Positions 34,708 to 44,229 of a stretch of 64,000 nucleotides of DNA are shown here, one piece after another (positions within the stretch are counted from its first letter, which is position 1; each line of letters begins with the position of its first letter). Both the position numbers and the translations under genes were made by a program. Source of the DNA: Clostridiales bacterium (GTDB taxonomy: Bacteria > Bacillota > Clostridia > Peptostreptococcales > Anaerovoracaceae). The notes beneath the pieces are model-generated. The model did not search any database and was not told the DNA's origin. It saw only the letters and a list, made by a program, of their open reading frames with translations. The stretch is from assembly GCA_022766365.1 (NCBI GenBank), contig JALENW010000012.1, positions 36,583 to 100,582 on the forward strand, given 5' to 3'.

Positions 34708-35687
34708 ATCAAGCATCAGTCTCAGAACAGGATAAAGACATGAATTTGGAATTGACAGATTGTGCATGCTCCCCGAATATCCGCACCGGGAGCGATTCGG
34801 AAAGCGATGGAAAATCCAAGATATCAAGTAGTAGAATCGACAGCAAAAGCACCGTAAGATTGAGGATGTCCGGACTTATAGCTCGTATTCTTGTTAAAGG
34901 AGGAGCCCTGATAACCCTTGCTGTGATATTCACGATAGTAGGGTATATCCTCATAAAAGGTATACCGAATATAAAGTTGAATCTGTTTGAATGGGAATAC
35001 AATAGCGAGAATGTTTCCATGATGCCGGCAATTGTCAACACCATAGTCATGGTGGTAGTCACCTTGGTTATTGCAGTTCCGATAGGGATAGGTGCAGCAG
35101 TATATATGGTAGAATATGTATCAAAAGGAAGCATATTGGCAAAGGTGATAAAGCTTGCAATTGAAACGTTAGCAGGTGTCCCTTCGATAGTTTACGGTTT
35201 ATTCGGAGCACTGTTTTTTGTAAAGTTTTTGGAATTTCAGCTGTCAATATTGGCAGGTTGTCTTACTTTAGCAATCATGATACTCCCTTTAGTGATGGGG
35301 ACAACAGAGGAAGCACTGCGAATGGTTCCCATCAGTTATAAAGAGGGCAGCCTGGCGCTTGGCGCCACCCGGGTCCAGACCATTTTTAAGGTTCAGCTGG
35401 GCCCGGCGACTCCCGGAATCCTTTCCGGTGTTATCATAGCCGTGGGCAGGATAGTTGGGGAGTCGGCTGCCCTTGTATTTACCTCCGGCACAATTGCCAA
35501 ACCCCTTGTATCCATGCTCAGTTCAGGGAGAACTCTCTCGGTACATATGTATGTGCTTTCCGGCGAAGGGTTCCATATTGAACAGACATATGCAACGGCA
35601 ACTGTTTTGATGGTTCTTGTACTTATACTGAACGGATTATCGACACTGATTGCCAAGAAGCTGGGAAGCAAGAATGAGAATGAATAA
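34704..35687 (+). CDS. pstA: Phosphate ABC transporter permease PstA with N-terminal extension
   Basis: Second membrane subunit of the phosphate importer. Residues 1-50 are a polar, Ser/Asp-rich extension absent from standard PstA; the transmembrane part starts near residue 55. GVPSIVYGLFGALFFVKFL and the coupling loop YKEGSLALGATRVQTIFK identify the family. Total 327 residues against the usual 280. The start overlaps the pstC stop (ATGA) with AAGGAGGAG upstream. Confidence 0.93.
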   Translation: MNQASVSEQDKDMNLELTDCACSPNIRTGSDSESDGKSKISSSRIDSKSTVRLRMSGLIARILVKGGALITLAVIFTIVGYILIKGIPNIKLNLFEWEYNSENVSMMPAIVNTIVMVVVTLVIAVPIGIGAAVYMVEYVSKGSILAKVIKLAIETLAGVPSIVYGLFGALFFVKFLEFQLSILAGCLTLAIMILPLVMGTTEEALRMVPISYKEGSLALGATRVQTIFKVQLGPATPGILSGVIIAVGRIVGESAALVFTSGTIAKPLVSMLSSGRTLSVHMYVLSGEGFHIEQTYATATVLMVLVLILNGLSTLIAKKLGSKNENE

Positions 35688-35714
35688 AAATAATTTTTTG
35701 AGCAAGTAAAAGGA

Positions 35715-36470
35715 ATGAAGAAAAATAAAATCACAATCAAAGATACAAACTTATATTATGATGATTTTCATGCCCTGAAGGATATCAACATGGAGATGGC
35801 TGAAAATGAAATTACAGCGTTCATAGGCCCGTCGGGCTGTGGCAAGTCAACCCTTCTCAAATCCCTCAACAGAATGAATGATCTCATAGAGGGGTGCAAA
35901 ATCACAGGAGACATACGCCTCGATGGTGAAGATATATACGGGAATATGGACGTGAACCTTCTCAGAAAGAGAGTGGGAATGGTTTTTCAAAGGCCAAATC
36001 CTTTTCCCATGAGCGTATATGACAACATCGCATACGGACCCAGAACCCATGGAATAAGGTCGAGAGTCGAACTGGATGAGATAGTTGAAAATTCCTTGAG
36101 AGGGGCTGCTGCATGGGATGATTTTAAAGATAGACTTAAACAGTCTGCCCTCGGTCTTTCCGGTGGTCAGCAACAGAGACTATGTATAGCAAGGGCGATT
36201 GCTGTAGAACCTGAGGTACTTCTAATGGATGAACCCACATCGGCACTGGATCCGATATCAACGGCAAAAATAGAAGAACTTGTTCAAGAAATCAAAGACA
36301 GGTATACTGTTGTAATAGTTACTCACAATATGCAACAGGCAGCAAGGATTTCGGATGTTACGGCATTCTTCCTACTGGGAGAGCTGATAGAAATGGAGAA
36401 AACGGATAAAATATTCTCTGTTCCTAAGGACAAAAGAACGGAAGATTACATCACAGGTAGATTTGGCTGA
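35715..36470 (+). CDS. pstB: Phosphate ABC transporter ATP-binding protein PstB
   Basis: ATPase that powers phosphate uptake. Walker [10 protein letters not shown] (residues 36-44), the Pst-specific [20 protein letters not shown]-loop [20 protein letters not shown], signature LSGGQQQR, Walker [14 protein letters not shown] and the switch [12 protein letters not shown] are all present. Length 251 is standard. The AAAAGG upstream is nearly adjacent to the ATG, a poor spacing; no better start exists in frame. Confidence 0.97.
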   Translation: MKKNKITIKDTNLYYDDFHALKDINMEMAENEITAFIGPSGCGKSTLLKSLNRMNDLIEGCKITGDIRLDGEDIYGNMDVNLLRKRVGMVFQRPNPFPMSVYDNIAYGPRTHGIRSRVELDEIVENSLRGAAAWDDFKDRLKQSALGLSGGQQQRLCIARAIAVEPEVLLMDEPTSALDPISTAKIEELVQEIKDRYTVVIVTHNMQQAARISDVTAFFLLGELIEMEKTDKIFSVPKDKRTEDYITGRFG

Positions 36471-36667
36471 GCCCAAAGACGATCGGTGAATAGGGTATCG
36501 GATAAAAGATTGGCTGAAATAACAGGTGTAAAAATGTGTCTGATGATGTTGCATCAGCGGATAAACTACAACTGTGTATAGTGTTATATATGATTATCCG
36601 GATGAACATAAAACTAAGGCTACTGATTAAGTAAATATTTAGTAAACATCTTGAAAGGGTATATAAT

Positions 36668-37438
36668 ATGAGGATAAGATTAGATGAACAGCTGGAAAAC
36701 CTCAATGAAGAGCTCATATCATTGGGAGTTCTTTGTGAAAAGGCGATTTCCAGATCAATAGAAGCCCTTAGACAACAGGCGACTTTAAATGAAGAGCAGA
36801 TTTCAGATCTCAACCTCCAGATTGAAAGCAAGGAAAGATCAATAGAAGAAAGATGCATCAAATTGCTCATGCAACAACAGCCTGTAGCTAGGGATTTGAG
36901 ACTGATTTCTTCGGCGCTGAAAATGGTGACGGATATGAAGAGAATCGGTATTCAGGCAGGAAACATTGCTGAGATAGTAGATATAAACGAAGCTACAAAC
37001 GGATTCAAGCCGTTCAAAAGGGATTTGAACGATGACGGTGACATGGGAAGGGTGAGAACAGGAAATGAGATATCGGAAGATGATACTCCTTCAAATACTC
37101 AAACAGAGGAAATTCCTCCTATTTACCAGCTCCCGGAATTAGGAGACGAAATCGTTAGAATGGCTGATGCAACAAGGCAGATGGTAACAGAGAGTATCGA
37201 TGCCTTTGTAAATAAAGATGAGGAGACAGCTAATAAAGTAATGGCGAAGGACGATGAGATAGATCGTTATTTTGTTGAAATTAAAGATGAGATTGTAGAA
37301 CGCCTCAAAAAGAGTGATGTTCACGGGGAGAGAGCTATAGATTTGCTGATGGTGGCAAAATATCTGGAGCGCATAGGTGATCATGCTGAAAACATAGCCA
37401 GATGGGTGTTGTACTCAATAGAGGGGAAGGTAAGGTAA
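36668..37438 (+). CDS. phoU: Phosphate transport regulator PhoU with a central insertion
   Basis: Negative regulator that links the Pst transporter with the PhoR kinase. Two PhoU helical bundles are seen: residues about 1-110 (LNEELISLGVLCEKAISRSI and QQQPVARDLRLISSALKM with the metal site) and about 155-256 (MADATRQMVTESIDAFVNKD to RIGDHAENIARWVLYSIEG). Between them about 45 residues of acidic, Pro/Thr-rich sequence are inserted where standard PhoU has a short turn. The ATG follows GAAAGGG. A gap of 197 bases separates it from pstB without a clear terminator. Confidence 0.94.
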   Translation: MRIRLDEQLENLNEELISLGVLCEKAISRSIEALRQQATLNEEQISDLNLQIESKERSIEERCIKLLMQQQPVARDLRLISSALKMVTDMKRIGIQAGNIAEIVDINEATNGFKPFKRDLNDDGDMGRVRTGNEISEDDTPSNTQTEEIPPIYQLPELGDEIVRMADATRQMVTESIDAFVNKDEETANKVMAKDDEIDRYFVEIKDEIVERLKKSDVHGERAIDLLMVAKYLERIGDHAENIARWVLYSIEGKVR

Positions 37439-37442
37439 AGGG

Positions 37443-38120
37443 ATGCTCATATACTGCGTAGAGGACAATGAGGATATAAGGAATACAATTCTATATGCCT
37501 TGAAGATGGCTGAATACGAAGGTATTGGTTTCTCTGATGGGTCAGAATTCTTTGAAACGCTGCTTCGAGACAGAAAACCCGATTTGATACTTCTGGATCT
37601 CATGTTGCCGGGACAGGACGGAATGTCAATCCTCCAGTCCCTTAGGAGTAATCCCCTTACACAGAACATTCCTGTGATTATTACGACTGCAAAAAATACT
37701 GAGTTTGACAAGGTCTTGGGGCTGGATACCGGAGCGGACGATTATCTGGTTAAGCCATTTGGTATGATGGAACTGCTTTCAAGGATTAAGGCTGTACTCA
37801 GGAGAGTCAGTGTGCCTCAGCCGGATCTTCTTACAAATGGAGATATATCGATGTCCGTCAGCAGACATTCTGTAAAAGTTTCCGGTCGAGATATTGAACT
37901 AACTTTGAAAGAATTTCAGCTTTTGAGACTTTTCCTTGAAAACAAAGAAAGAGTATATAGTAGAGATCAGCTTATGAGTCTTGTCTGGGGAGAAGCCTAT
38001 GTTGGAGAATCGAGAACTGTTGATGTTCACATCGGAACTCTCAGGACAAAACTCGGATCAAGCGGTGATGCGATAAAGACTGTAAGAGGTGTCGGTTATA
38101 GGATGGAGGCTGATAAATGA
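37443..38120 (+). CDS. phoP: Phosphate response regulator (OmpR/PhoB family)
   Basis: DNA-binding response regulator for phosphate limitation. The receiver domain has the acidic pair VEDNED, phospho-acceptor LILLDLMLPGQDG (Asp52) and YLVKPFG; the winged helix (about 130-225) ends KLGSSGDAIKTVRGVGYRM. Its target is probably the TTTACA repeats ahead of pstS. AAGGTAAAGGG precedes the ATG, which is four bases after phoU, and its stop overlaps the kinase start. Confidence 0.93.
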   Translation: MLIYCVEDNEDIRNTILYALKMAEYEGIGFSDGSEFFETLLRDRKPDLILLDLMLPGQDGMSILQSLRSNPLTQNIPVIITTAKNTEFDKVLGLDTGADDYLVKPFGMMELLSRIKAVLRRVSVPQPDLLTNGDISMSVSRHSVKVSGRDIELTLKEFQLLRLFLENKERVYSRDQLMSLVWGEAYVGESRTVDVHIGTLRTKLGSSGDAIKTVRGVGYRMEADK

Positions 38121-40024
38121 AGAGACGATTCTTTTTCTCCATCATGGCAGTATCTCTTCTTTCTTTAATGCTGTGCTTGGGAGCAGGCTATTTTGTTATT
38201 CTGAATCATTTGGACAAAATACATAGCGATGAACTTGCAGATAGGGCTTCGCTCATAGCTTCCCAGATAGAATATGAGAATCAGGGGGGAGTTGATGATT
38301 CTCCGGTAAAACTTCTGGAGAGATTGGATGCAAAAAACCTTCGTGTGACTCTCGTGGATTCAGACGGAAAAGTTTTGTTTGATAATCGTGAAGATCCAAA
38401 GACGATGAAGAACCACAGAGATAGGGAAGAGATCAAAGAGGCCAGAGAGTTGGGATACGGTGAGAGTACCAGGTATTCTTCCACAATGACAGAAAAATAT
38501 GTGTATGCGGCAAAGAGACTTGAAAACGATCGGATACTCAGGGTGTCATCTTCTTATGAAACGGTTCTTGGCCTCATGGACGGAATGAAACTCCCGTTCC
38601 TAGGCTGCTTCCTTATAATAGCCCTATTATCGTTGTATATGGCATATGCCCTCACGCGATATATACTGAAACCTCTCAATAATTTGAACCTGGATGATCC
38701 AAGGAGTGTCGAGGACGTTCTGGGCAAAGGGGGATATGATGAGCTTTCGCCGCTTTTCAGGAAAATCGATTCTCAGAAGAGAGATATTGCAAAGAAGAAT
38801 CATCAGCTGGTAAGGAGACAGGAAGAATTCAACTCCATAACTGCAAGCATGATAGATGGCATGATAATCCTGGACAGACAAAACAGACTTCTGTCTGTTA
38901 ATCCTGCAGCTCTTAGAGCTTTGGGAATTGACGAAAGATCCGCAGGTGATCTTGTCGGTAGAAATATTATTGAGGTAACTAGAAATGAGAAAATCCTTGA
39001 TGGGTTGATTCCTGAGTTTTCCGAGGAGATGCATGACACTGAAACGATTTCGGACAGCATGACCAAGGCAAAAACAATTAAAGAATCAACAGGATCCGGA
39101 GATATAAATTCCGGCAATAAGTGTAGCGGCTTCAGAGATTTTAACAAAAGGAATCAGATACGACATTCTAAGAAGATTGTTACCCTCGGACAGAGAACCT
39201 ATCAGATTGATATAAGTCCGATTTTTGCGGAAGCTTCTCCAAGCACAATGGAGGAGAGTACAAAAGAATGGAGAGGTACCGTTCTGTTTCTTTTCGATAT
39301 AACGGAGAAGGCTGAAGGAGAGCTGATGCGTAGAGAGTTTACAGCAAATGTATCTCACGAGCTCAAGACTCCACTTCAGTCCATATACGGAAGTGCGGAA
39401 CTCCTGAATACAGGACTTGTTCGAGAAGAAGACAAAAAACAGTTTGTAGAGAGAATATATAACGAGTCAAGGCGCATGATTCAGCTTGTTCAGGATATTA
39501 TCGACCTTTCCAAACTTGATGAGGATTCCGGCATTATTCGGAACGAGAGGGTAGACCTGTACGAGGTTGCAAGAATATCAGCCCAAAGCCTCGAAAACAA
39601 AGCATCTGCCGGAGGAATTAAAATTTCTGTTATAAATGAAAAAATGAACCGGGACGAGGCGATAATCAGTTCCGATCCTACTCTGGTGCATGAGATTGTA
39701 TATAATCTCGTTGATAATGCAGTTAAATATAACAAGGATGGGGGGACAGTTTCTGTGGTCATTGAGCCAACCGAAGAAGGAAGGATTTCCCTTACTGTTA
39801 CAGACACAGGTATTGGAATTGAGCAGAAATATATGGAAAGAATTTTCGAGAGGTTCTTCCGTGTGGACAAAAGTCACTCGCGGGAAATAGGCGGTACGGG
39901 ACTTGGCTTATCCATTGTAAAACATGCTGTGCATGCAATCGGCGCCGACATTAATGTGTTTAGCGAGGTGGGAGTGGGAACTGCAATGAAGGTTATATTC
40001 CCCACACAATGCAAGACGAAATAA
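38117..40024 (+). CDS. phoR: Phosphate sensor histidine kinase
   Basis: Membrane kinase paired with the regulator just upstream (ATGA overlap). It has a first span (about 7-29), a short extracellular sensor domain (30-150), a second span (about 155-180), a PAS domain (about 235-400, enlarged by a polar stretch of about 60 residues near 310-350), HisKA with NVSHELKTPLQSIYG (phosphorylated His near 418), and HATPase with the N-box DNAVKYNKDGG, DTGIGI and GGTGLGLSIVKH. Total 635 residues, somewhat longer than usual PhoR. Gene cluster context fixes the role. Confidence 0.92.
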   Translation: MKRRFFFSIMAVSLLSLMLCLGAGYFVILNHLDKIHSDELADRASLIASQIEYENQGGVDDSPVKLLERLDAKNLRVTLVDSDGKVLFDNREDPKTMKNHRDREEIKEARELGYGESTRYSSTMTEKYVYAAKRLENDRILRVSSSYETVLGLMDGMKLPFLGCFLIIALLSLYMAYALTRYILKPLNNLNLDDPRSVEDVLGKGGYDELSPLFRKIDSQKRDIAKKNHQLVRRQEEFNSITASMIDGMIILDRQNRLLSVNPAALRALGIDERSAGDLVGRNIIEVTRNEKILDGLIPEFSEEMHDTETISDSMTKAKTIKESTGSGDINSGNKCSGFRDFNKRNQIRHSKKIVTLGQRTYQIDISPIFAEASPSTMEESTKEWRGTVLFLFDITEKAEGELMRREFTANVSHELKTPLQSIYGSAELLNTGLVREEDKKQFVERIYNESRRMIQLVQDIIDLSKLDEDSGIIRNERVDLYEVARISAQSLENKASAGGIKISVINEKMNRDEAIISSDPTLVHEIVYNLVDNAVKYNKDGGTVSVVIEPTEEGRISLTVTDTGIGIEQKYMERIFERFFRVDKSHSREIGGTGLGLSIVKHAVHAIGADINVFSEVGVGTAMKVIFPTQCKTK

Positions 40025-40291
40025 GAGGTAACAGATATACAAATAGAAGAAGGAACACATATATTAAATATCGGAGAAGAAATGAGTACCTATGTACACT
40101 AAGTTCTCAAAATTCCGGATAGAATGAGGTTTTTTTTAAAGCGGCAGAACACAAGATAGTTATTTGGTGGATATAGTATAAATCTATTGTGGATCGTGAG
40201 ATAAACCGCTCATGTTGAGAATGTGGCGAAGAAACGCCAGACAGAGTGTTCATGATGGCGAACGTGTAACAATGTAATAGCAACAATAATT

Positions 40292-40357
40292 GCAAGAGAA
40301 AAGAGTAAAAAACTTTTGTGTTTAGGAAAGTTTTTTAAAAATTCTCTTGCTTTTTGT
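40292..40357 (+). terminator. Long Rho-independent terminator of the pst-pho cluster
   Basis: GCAAGAGAA (40292-40300) pairs with TTCTCTTGC (40342-40350), and inside AAAAAACTTT pairs with AAAGTTTTTT; TTTTTGTTTTTT follows. Confidence 0.88.
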
Positions 40358-40375
40358 TTTTTCGTAATATATACT
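40347..40375 (+). promoter_or_regulatory. Candidate promoter of the S10 ribosomal operon
   Basis: TTGCTT (40347-40352) and TATACT (40370-40375) are 17 bases apart. The -35 lies in the distal arm of the preceding terminator. The start would fall at about 40382, at the first G of the structured leader. Confidence 0.6.
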
Positions 40376-40378
40376 TAT

Positions 40379-40580
40379 AGGGCTTGCTTTAGGCGAAGAA
40401 GCAGGAAGTTGCTGAGCTATCAGGTAATTTCTGCTGAGAAGTCCCTACAAGATCGGGGGCGAAGGTATTCGCTTACTTTTGTTTTGTGCATAAATTAAAG
40501 AAACGCACGACAAGGTGTAACGGCGGACTAATATCTCACGAAAACCGCCAAAGCCTTGGGAAGAAGCGAGTTCCCTTGTA
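40379..40580 (+). promoter_or_regulatory. Structured 5' leader of the S10 operon
   Basis: AGGGCTT (40379-40385) can pair with AAGTCCCT (40439-40446), enclosing a small hairpin GCTT/AAGAAGC and a long one: GCAGGAAGTTGCTGA (40401-40415), loop GCTA, TCAGGTAATTTCTGC (40420-40434). Further hairpins are GGCGG/CCGCC (40522-40549) and GGGAA/TTCCC (40558-40575). No T-run follows, so control would be by translation or by a protein. Ribosomal protein L4 regulates S10 leaders in other bacteria; I cannot match this one to a known family. Confidence 0.5.
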
Positions 40581-40618
40581 CAAGCATAGCGAAAACAGTA
40601 CAAAAATAGGAGGAAGAA

Positions 40619-40933
40619 ATGAGCGAATTACAGAAAATCAGAATTAAGCTGAAGGCGTATGATCATGCATTGCTTGATCAGTCTGCTGCAAAGATTGTGG
40701 AGACAGCTAAGAAGACGGGAGCTACTGTTTCAGGCCCGATTCCGCTACCTACCGAAAAGGAAGTTGTTACAATTCTTAGAGCTGTACACAAATATAAGGA
40801 CAGCAGAGAACAGTTTGAACAGAGAACTCACAAGAGATTGGTTGACATTACTAATGCAACTGTTCAGACTACCAATGCACTTACAAGTCTCAATATGCCT
40901 GCCGGTGTAGACATCGAGATAAAGCTTAACTAG
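40619..40933 (+). CDS. rpsJ: 30S ribosomal protein S10
   Basis: First gene of the S10-spc-alpha operon. The 104-residue product has the family sequence [21 protein letters not shown] and [16 protein letters not shown], including the NusB/NusE contact region. ATAGGAGGAAGAA precedes the ATG. An unusually long gap of 202 bases separates it from rplC. Confidence 0.98.
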   Translation: MSELQKIRIKLKAYDHALLDQSAAKIVETAKKTGATVSGPIPLPTEKEVVTILRAVHKYKDSREQFEQRTHKRLVDITNATVQTTNALTSLNMPAGVDIEIKLN

Positions 40934-41135
40934 CAAAAGCGAGGGAGGCTCCCTTAGCAAGATTGCATGTGAGGGCAGAATGTGTGCAGCCGTTATGATT
41001 ATCAGTCGGTGACTACGTAAAGGTTTTAATTTGAGATCTACCACCCGATTGTTCATCGACGTGAAATATTTTGCAGCTGAAACCACGGCATGGCCAAACC
41101 AGAGCAATCCGCTGTAAGAATTTAGGAGGAAAATT
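40934..41135 (+). other. 202-bp gap between rpsJ and rplC
   Basis: Other gaps in this operon are mostly below 30 bases. The stretch starts with AGGGAGGCTCCCT (40943-40955), a tight stem, and has further possible pairings (CCGTT..CAGTCGG near 40992-41011; CGGTG near 41008 with CACCCG near 41042). No open frame with a ribosome binding site, no terminator and no promoter consensus were found. A cis-acting RNA element is possible. Confidence 0.45.
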
Positions 41136-41774
41136 ATGAAAGCAATTCTAGGCAAGAAAATTGGCATGACCCAGATTTTCGCAGAATCCGGAGAAGTCGT
41201 GCCGGTAACTGTAATTGAAGCGGGTCCTGCTGTTGTTACTCAGATTAAGACCGAAGAGAACGACGGCTATGCTGCTGTACAGATCGGATATGAGGACACT
41301 AAGGAACACAGAGTAACTAAGCCTCTGAGAGGTCACTTCGCAAAGAGTGGCACCGGCCTTAAGAAGCATATGACTGAGTTCAGACTTGAAGATGGTGAGA
41401 GTTATGAACTTGGACAGGAGATAACTGTCGCTGATTTTGAAGAAGGAAAGAAGCTGGACATTACAGGCGTTTCCAAAGGTAAAGGAACACAGGGTAATAT
41501 AAAGAGACACGGACATCACAGAGGCCCTATGAGCCACGGCTCAAAGCACAAGAGATTGGCCGGAGCTCTTGCCGGAGCTACTTATCCGTCCAGAGTTTTC
41601 AAGGGCAATAAAGGCCCTGGAAGAATGGGAAGAGAAACAGTAACAGTTCAGAATGTAGTATTAGTAAAAGTTGACACTGACAGGAACCTTCTGCTGGTAA
41701 AGGGAGCAGTCCCAGGCAGAAAGGGAGGACTTGTAAAAGTTCAGTATGCTGTCAAAGGGCAAGACGATAAATAG
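41136..41774 (+). CDS. rplC: 50S ribosomal protein L3
   Basis: Early-assembly protein near the peptidyl transferase centre. Residues 1-12 read MKAILGKKIGMT, and the tryptophan-loop region GNIKRHGHHRGPMSHGSK followed by PSRVFKGNKGPGRMG is typical. 212 residues; TTTAGGAGGAAAATT upstream. Confidence 0.98.
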   Translation: MKAILGKKIGMTQIFAESGEVVPVTVIEAGPAVVTQIKTEENDGYAAVQIGYEDTKEHRVTKPLRGHFAKSGTGLKKHMTEFRLEDGESYELGQEITVADFEEGKKLDITGVSKGKGTQGNIKRHGHHRGPMSHGSKHKRLAGALAGATYPSRVFKGNKGPGRMGRETVTVQNVVLVKVDTDRNLLLVKGAVPGRKGGLVKVQYAVKGQDDK

Positions 41775-41797
41775 ACTACGGAAAGGAGACGCAAAAA

Positions 41798-42421
41798 ATG
41801 GCAAATATTAAAATGCTAAACATGGCCGGTGAAGAAGCTGGCAGCATCGAACTTTCAGATGCTATTTTCGGAATCGAGCCTAATGAATACGCTGTTCACG
41901 CGGTAGTGAAGAACTATTTGGCTAATAGAAGACAGGGTACTCAGTCTGCGAAGACAAGAGGCGATGTCAGAGGCGGGGGAAGAAAGCCTTTCCGTCAGAA
42001 GGGAACCGGTCGACATAGACAAGGTTCAAGTACAGACCCATCACAGATCGGTGGTGGCGTGGTATTTGCTCCAAAGCCAAGGAGTTACAGATACACACTT
42101 CCCAGAAAGGTTAGAAGATTGGCAATGTTTTCAGTACTGTCTGCAAAACTCGCCGATCATGAGATCATCGTTGTCGACAAACTGACTTTTGAGGAGCCTA
42201 AGACAAAGGAAATGATAAAGGTTCTTGAGAATCTCAAAGCTGAGAAGAAGGCGCTCATTGTAATGGCAGATAAGGACGAGAATGTTGTGAAGTCTGCAGC
42301 TAATCTTAAGGGCATCAGAACTTCTTTGGTAGGAAGCTTCAATGTCTATGAGATCTTGAACCACACAAGCCTTATCTTGACAAAGGATGCTGTTGAGAAG
42401 ATTCAGGAGGTGTACAAATAA
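41798..42421 (+). CDS. rplD: 50S ribosomal protein L4
   Basis: 23S rRNA-binding protein with an extended loop lining the exit tunnel (RRQGTQSAKTRGDVRGGGRK to KGTGRHRQGSS, residues about 45-80). 207 residues. In many bacteria L4 also represses its own operon, relevant to the structured leader at 40379. Its stop and the rplW start share one base. Confidence 0.98.
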   Translation: MANIKMLNMAGEEAGSIELSDAIFGIEPNEYAVHAVVKNYLANRRQGTQSAKTRGDVRGGGRKPFRQKGTGRHRQGSSTDPSQIGGGVVFAPKPRSYRYTLPRKVRRLAMFSVLSAKLADHEIIVVDKLTFEEPKTKEMIKVLENLKAEKKALIVMADKDENVVKSAANLKGIRTSLVGSFNVYEILNHTSLILTKDAVEKIQEVYK

Positions 42422-42711
42422 TGAGATCTGCATATGACGTAATCCTAGAGCCTGTAATCTCCGAGAGGAGCATGGATCATGCACAGGAAAAGAAATATAC
42501 ATTTAAGGTAGCAGTTGACGCCAATAAAACTGAAGTCAAACATGCTATCGAGGAGATCTTCGGCGTAGAAGTTGCCAAGGTCAACCTAATGAACGTTGAC
42601 GGAAAAGTAAAGAGAATGGGAAGAACAATGGGCAAGACTGCTGCTTACAAGAAGGCAATTGTTTCAATTGCTGAGGGCAGCAAAGAAATTGAATTCTTCC
42701 AGGGTCTATAA
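42421..42711 (+). CDS. rplW: 50S ribosomal protein L23
   Basis: Exit-tunnel rim protein that docks SRP and trigger factor. 96 residues with the family start DVILEPVISERSM and the loop VNLMNVDGKVKRMGRTMGK. Overlaps the rplD stop by one base; CAGGAGGTG lies in the end of rplD. Confidence 0.98.
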   Translation: MRSAYDVILEPVISERSMDHAQEKKYTFKVAVDANKTEVKHAIEEIFGVEVAKVNLMNVDGKVKRMGRTMGKTAAYKKAIVSIAEGSKEIEFFQGL

Positions 42712-42730
42712 ACTAGGGAGGACGTAAGAT

Positions 42731-43564
42731 ATGGGAATCAAGAAATATAATCCGGTAACTCCCGGTTTGAGAGGTATGACTGTTTCCACCTTTGAGGAAA
42801 TAACAGCCAGCAAACCGGAAAAATCTCTTACAGTAACCTTGAAGAAGCACTCCGGAAGAAACTCCAGAGGGAAGATTACCGTAAGACATAGAGGTGGCGG
42901 TACTCGAAGCAAGTACAGAATTATTGATTTTAAGAGGACGAAGGACGGTATTCCTGGAACTGTAAAGACTATCGAGTACGATCCGAACAGAAGCGCGAAC
43001 ATTGCACTGATAGTGTATGCAGATGGAGAAAAGAGATACATCCTGGCGCCGGAAGGACTGAAGGTTGGAAATGTTATCTTCTCAGGCCCTGAGGCTGATA
43101 TCCAGATAGGAAATGCCCTTCCAATTGCAAATATACCTGTCGGTACAGTTATCCACAATATTGAGTTGAAGCCCGGTAAAGGAGGGCAGATGGCAAGATC
43201 TGCAGGTAACGGTGCTCAGCTGATGGCAAAAGAAGGGAAATATGCGCAGGTTAGACTGCCATCCGGTGAAGTTAGAAAAGTCCTTATGAATTGCAGAGCA
43301 ACAATCGGTGAGGTCGGCAATGAGGATCATGCTAATATCCAGATCGGTAAGGCAGGCAGAAAGAGACACATGGGAATCAGGCCTACAGTAAGAGGTTCTG
43401 TGATGAACCCTAATGATCACCCACACGGCGGTGGTGAAGGCAGAACTCCTATCGGTAGAAAGTCACCTGTTACTCCATGGGGTAAGCCGACTCTCGGATA
43501 TAAGACGAGAAAGAAGAATAAGTCTTCTAATCAATACATTGTTAAGAAGAGAAACGAGAAATAA
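42731..43564 (+). CDS. rplB: 50S ribosomal protein L2
   Basis: Core protein for subunit association and peptidyl transfer. 277 residues; [19 protein letters not shown] near 55 and the C-terminal [14 protein letters not shown] with the conserved histidine are present. AGGGAGGACGTAAGAT precedes the ATG. Confidence 0.98.
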   Translation: MGIKKYNPVTPGLRGMTVSTFEEITASKPEKSLTVTLKKHSGRNSRGKITVRHRGGGTRSKYRIIDFKRTKDGIPGTVKTIEYDPNRSANIALIVYADGEKRYILAPEGLKVGNVIFSGPEADIQIGNALPIANIPVGTVIHNIELKPGKGGQMARSAGNGAQLMAKEGKYAQVRLPSGEVRKVLMNCRATIGEVGNEDHANIQIGKAGRKRHMGIRPTVRGSVMNPNDHPHGGGEGRTPIGRKSPVTPWGKPTLGYKTRKKNKSSNQYIVKKRNEK

Positions 43565-43580
43565 GGAAGGAGCATAAATA

Positions 43581-43859
43581 ATGGGTAGATCACTTAAGAA
43601 GGGCCCTTTCGTAAATAAAAAGCTGCTTAAGGCCATCGAAGAGATGAATGCAGCTAACGAAAAGAAAGTTATCAAGACATGGTCAAGGCCTTCTACAATT
43701 TTCCCACAGATGGTGGGTCACACTATCGCTGTCCATGACGGTAGAAAACATATCCCTGTATATATCACAGAAGATATGGTAGGACACAGACTTGGAGAGT
43801 TCGCTCCTACCAGAACATATAGAGGGCATGCTGCTGATAAGTCATCTAAAGTAAGGTAA
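43581..43859 (+). CDS. rpsS: 30S ribosomal protein S19
   Basis: Head protein of the small subunit, next to S13. 92 residues beginning [11 protein letters not shown] and containing [21 protein letters not shown] and [26 protein letters not shown] upstream. Confidence 0.98.
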   Translation: MGRSLKKGPFVNKKLLKAIEEMNAANEKKVIKTWSRPSTIFPQMVGHTIAVHDGRKHIPVYITEDMVGHRLGEFAPTRTYRGHAADKSSKVR

Positions 43860-43876
43860 GAAAAGGAGATAAGGAA

Positions 43877-44212
43877 ATGGAAGCAAAAGCAGTTGCTAAA
43901 TACGTGAGAATGTCTCCTATTAAGCTGAAGCCGATTGCCGATATGGTTAGAGGCAAAGACTTACAAGAGGCATTGAATATTTTGAAATTTACGCCAGGTA
44001 AAGGTTCTGAACTCATTGAGAAGGTTGTAATTTCTGCTGCGGCTAATGCAGAGAACAATCACGAAATGAACCCTGACAACCTGTACGTTGCAGAAGTTAG
44101 TGCAAACCAGGGTCCTACTATGAAGAGATGGCGTGCGGGCGCTCGTGGTGGGGCATCCAGAATTCTTAAGAGAAGCAGCCACATAAGTGTAACTCTTAAG
44201 GAAAGAGATTAA
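43877..44212 (+). CDS. rplV: 50S ribosomal protein L22
   Basis: Exit-tunnel protein with a long hairpin. 111 residues; VRMSPIKLKPIADMVRGK near the start and the hairpin GPTMKRWRAGARGGASRILKR near the end are typical. AAAAGGAGATAAGG precedes the ATG. Confidence 0.98.
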   Translation: MEAKAVAKYVRMSPIKLKPIADMVRGKDLQEALNILKFTPGKGSELIEKVVISAAANAENNHEMNPDNLYVAEVSANQGPTMKRWRAGARGGASRILKRSSHISVTLKERD

Positions 44213-44229
44213 GACAGGAGGTTAATTGA

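Larger units (their letters stand above)
40025..40618. other. 594-bp region between phoR and rpsJ
   Basis: It contains, in order, about 265 bases without recognised signal, the phoR terminator (40292), the overlapping S10-operon promoter (40347-40375) and a structured leader of about 235 bases (40379-40610). Confidence 0.6.
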
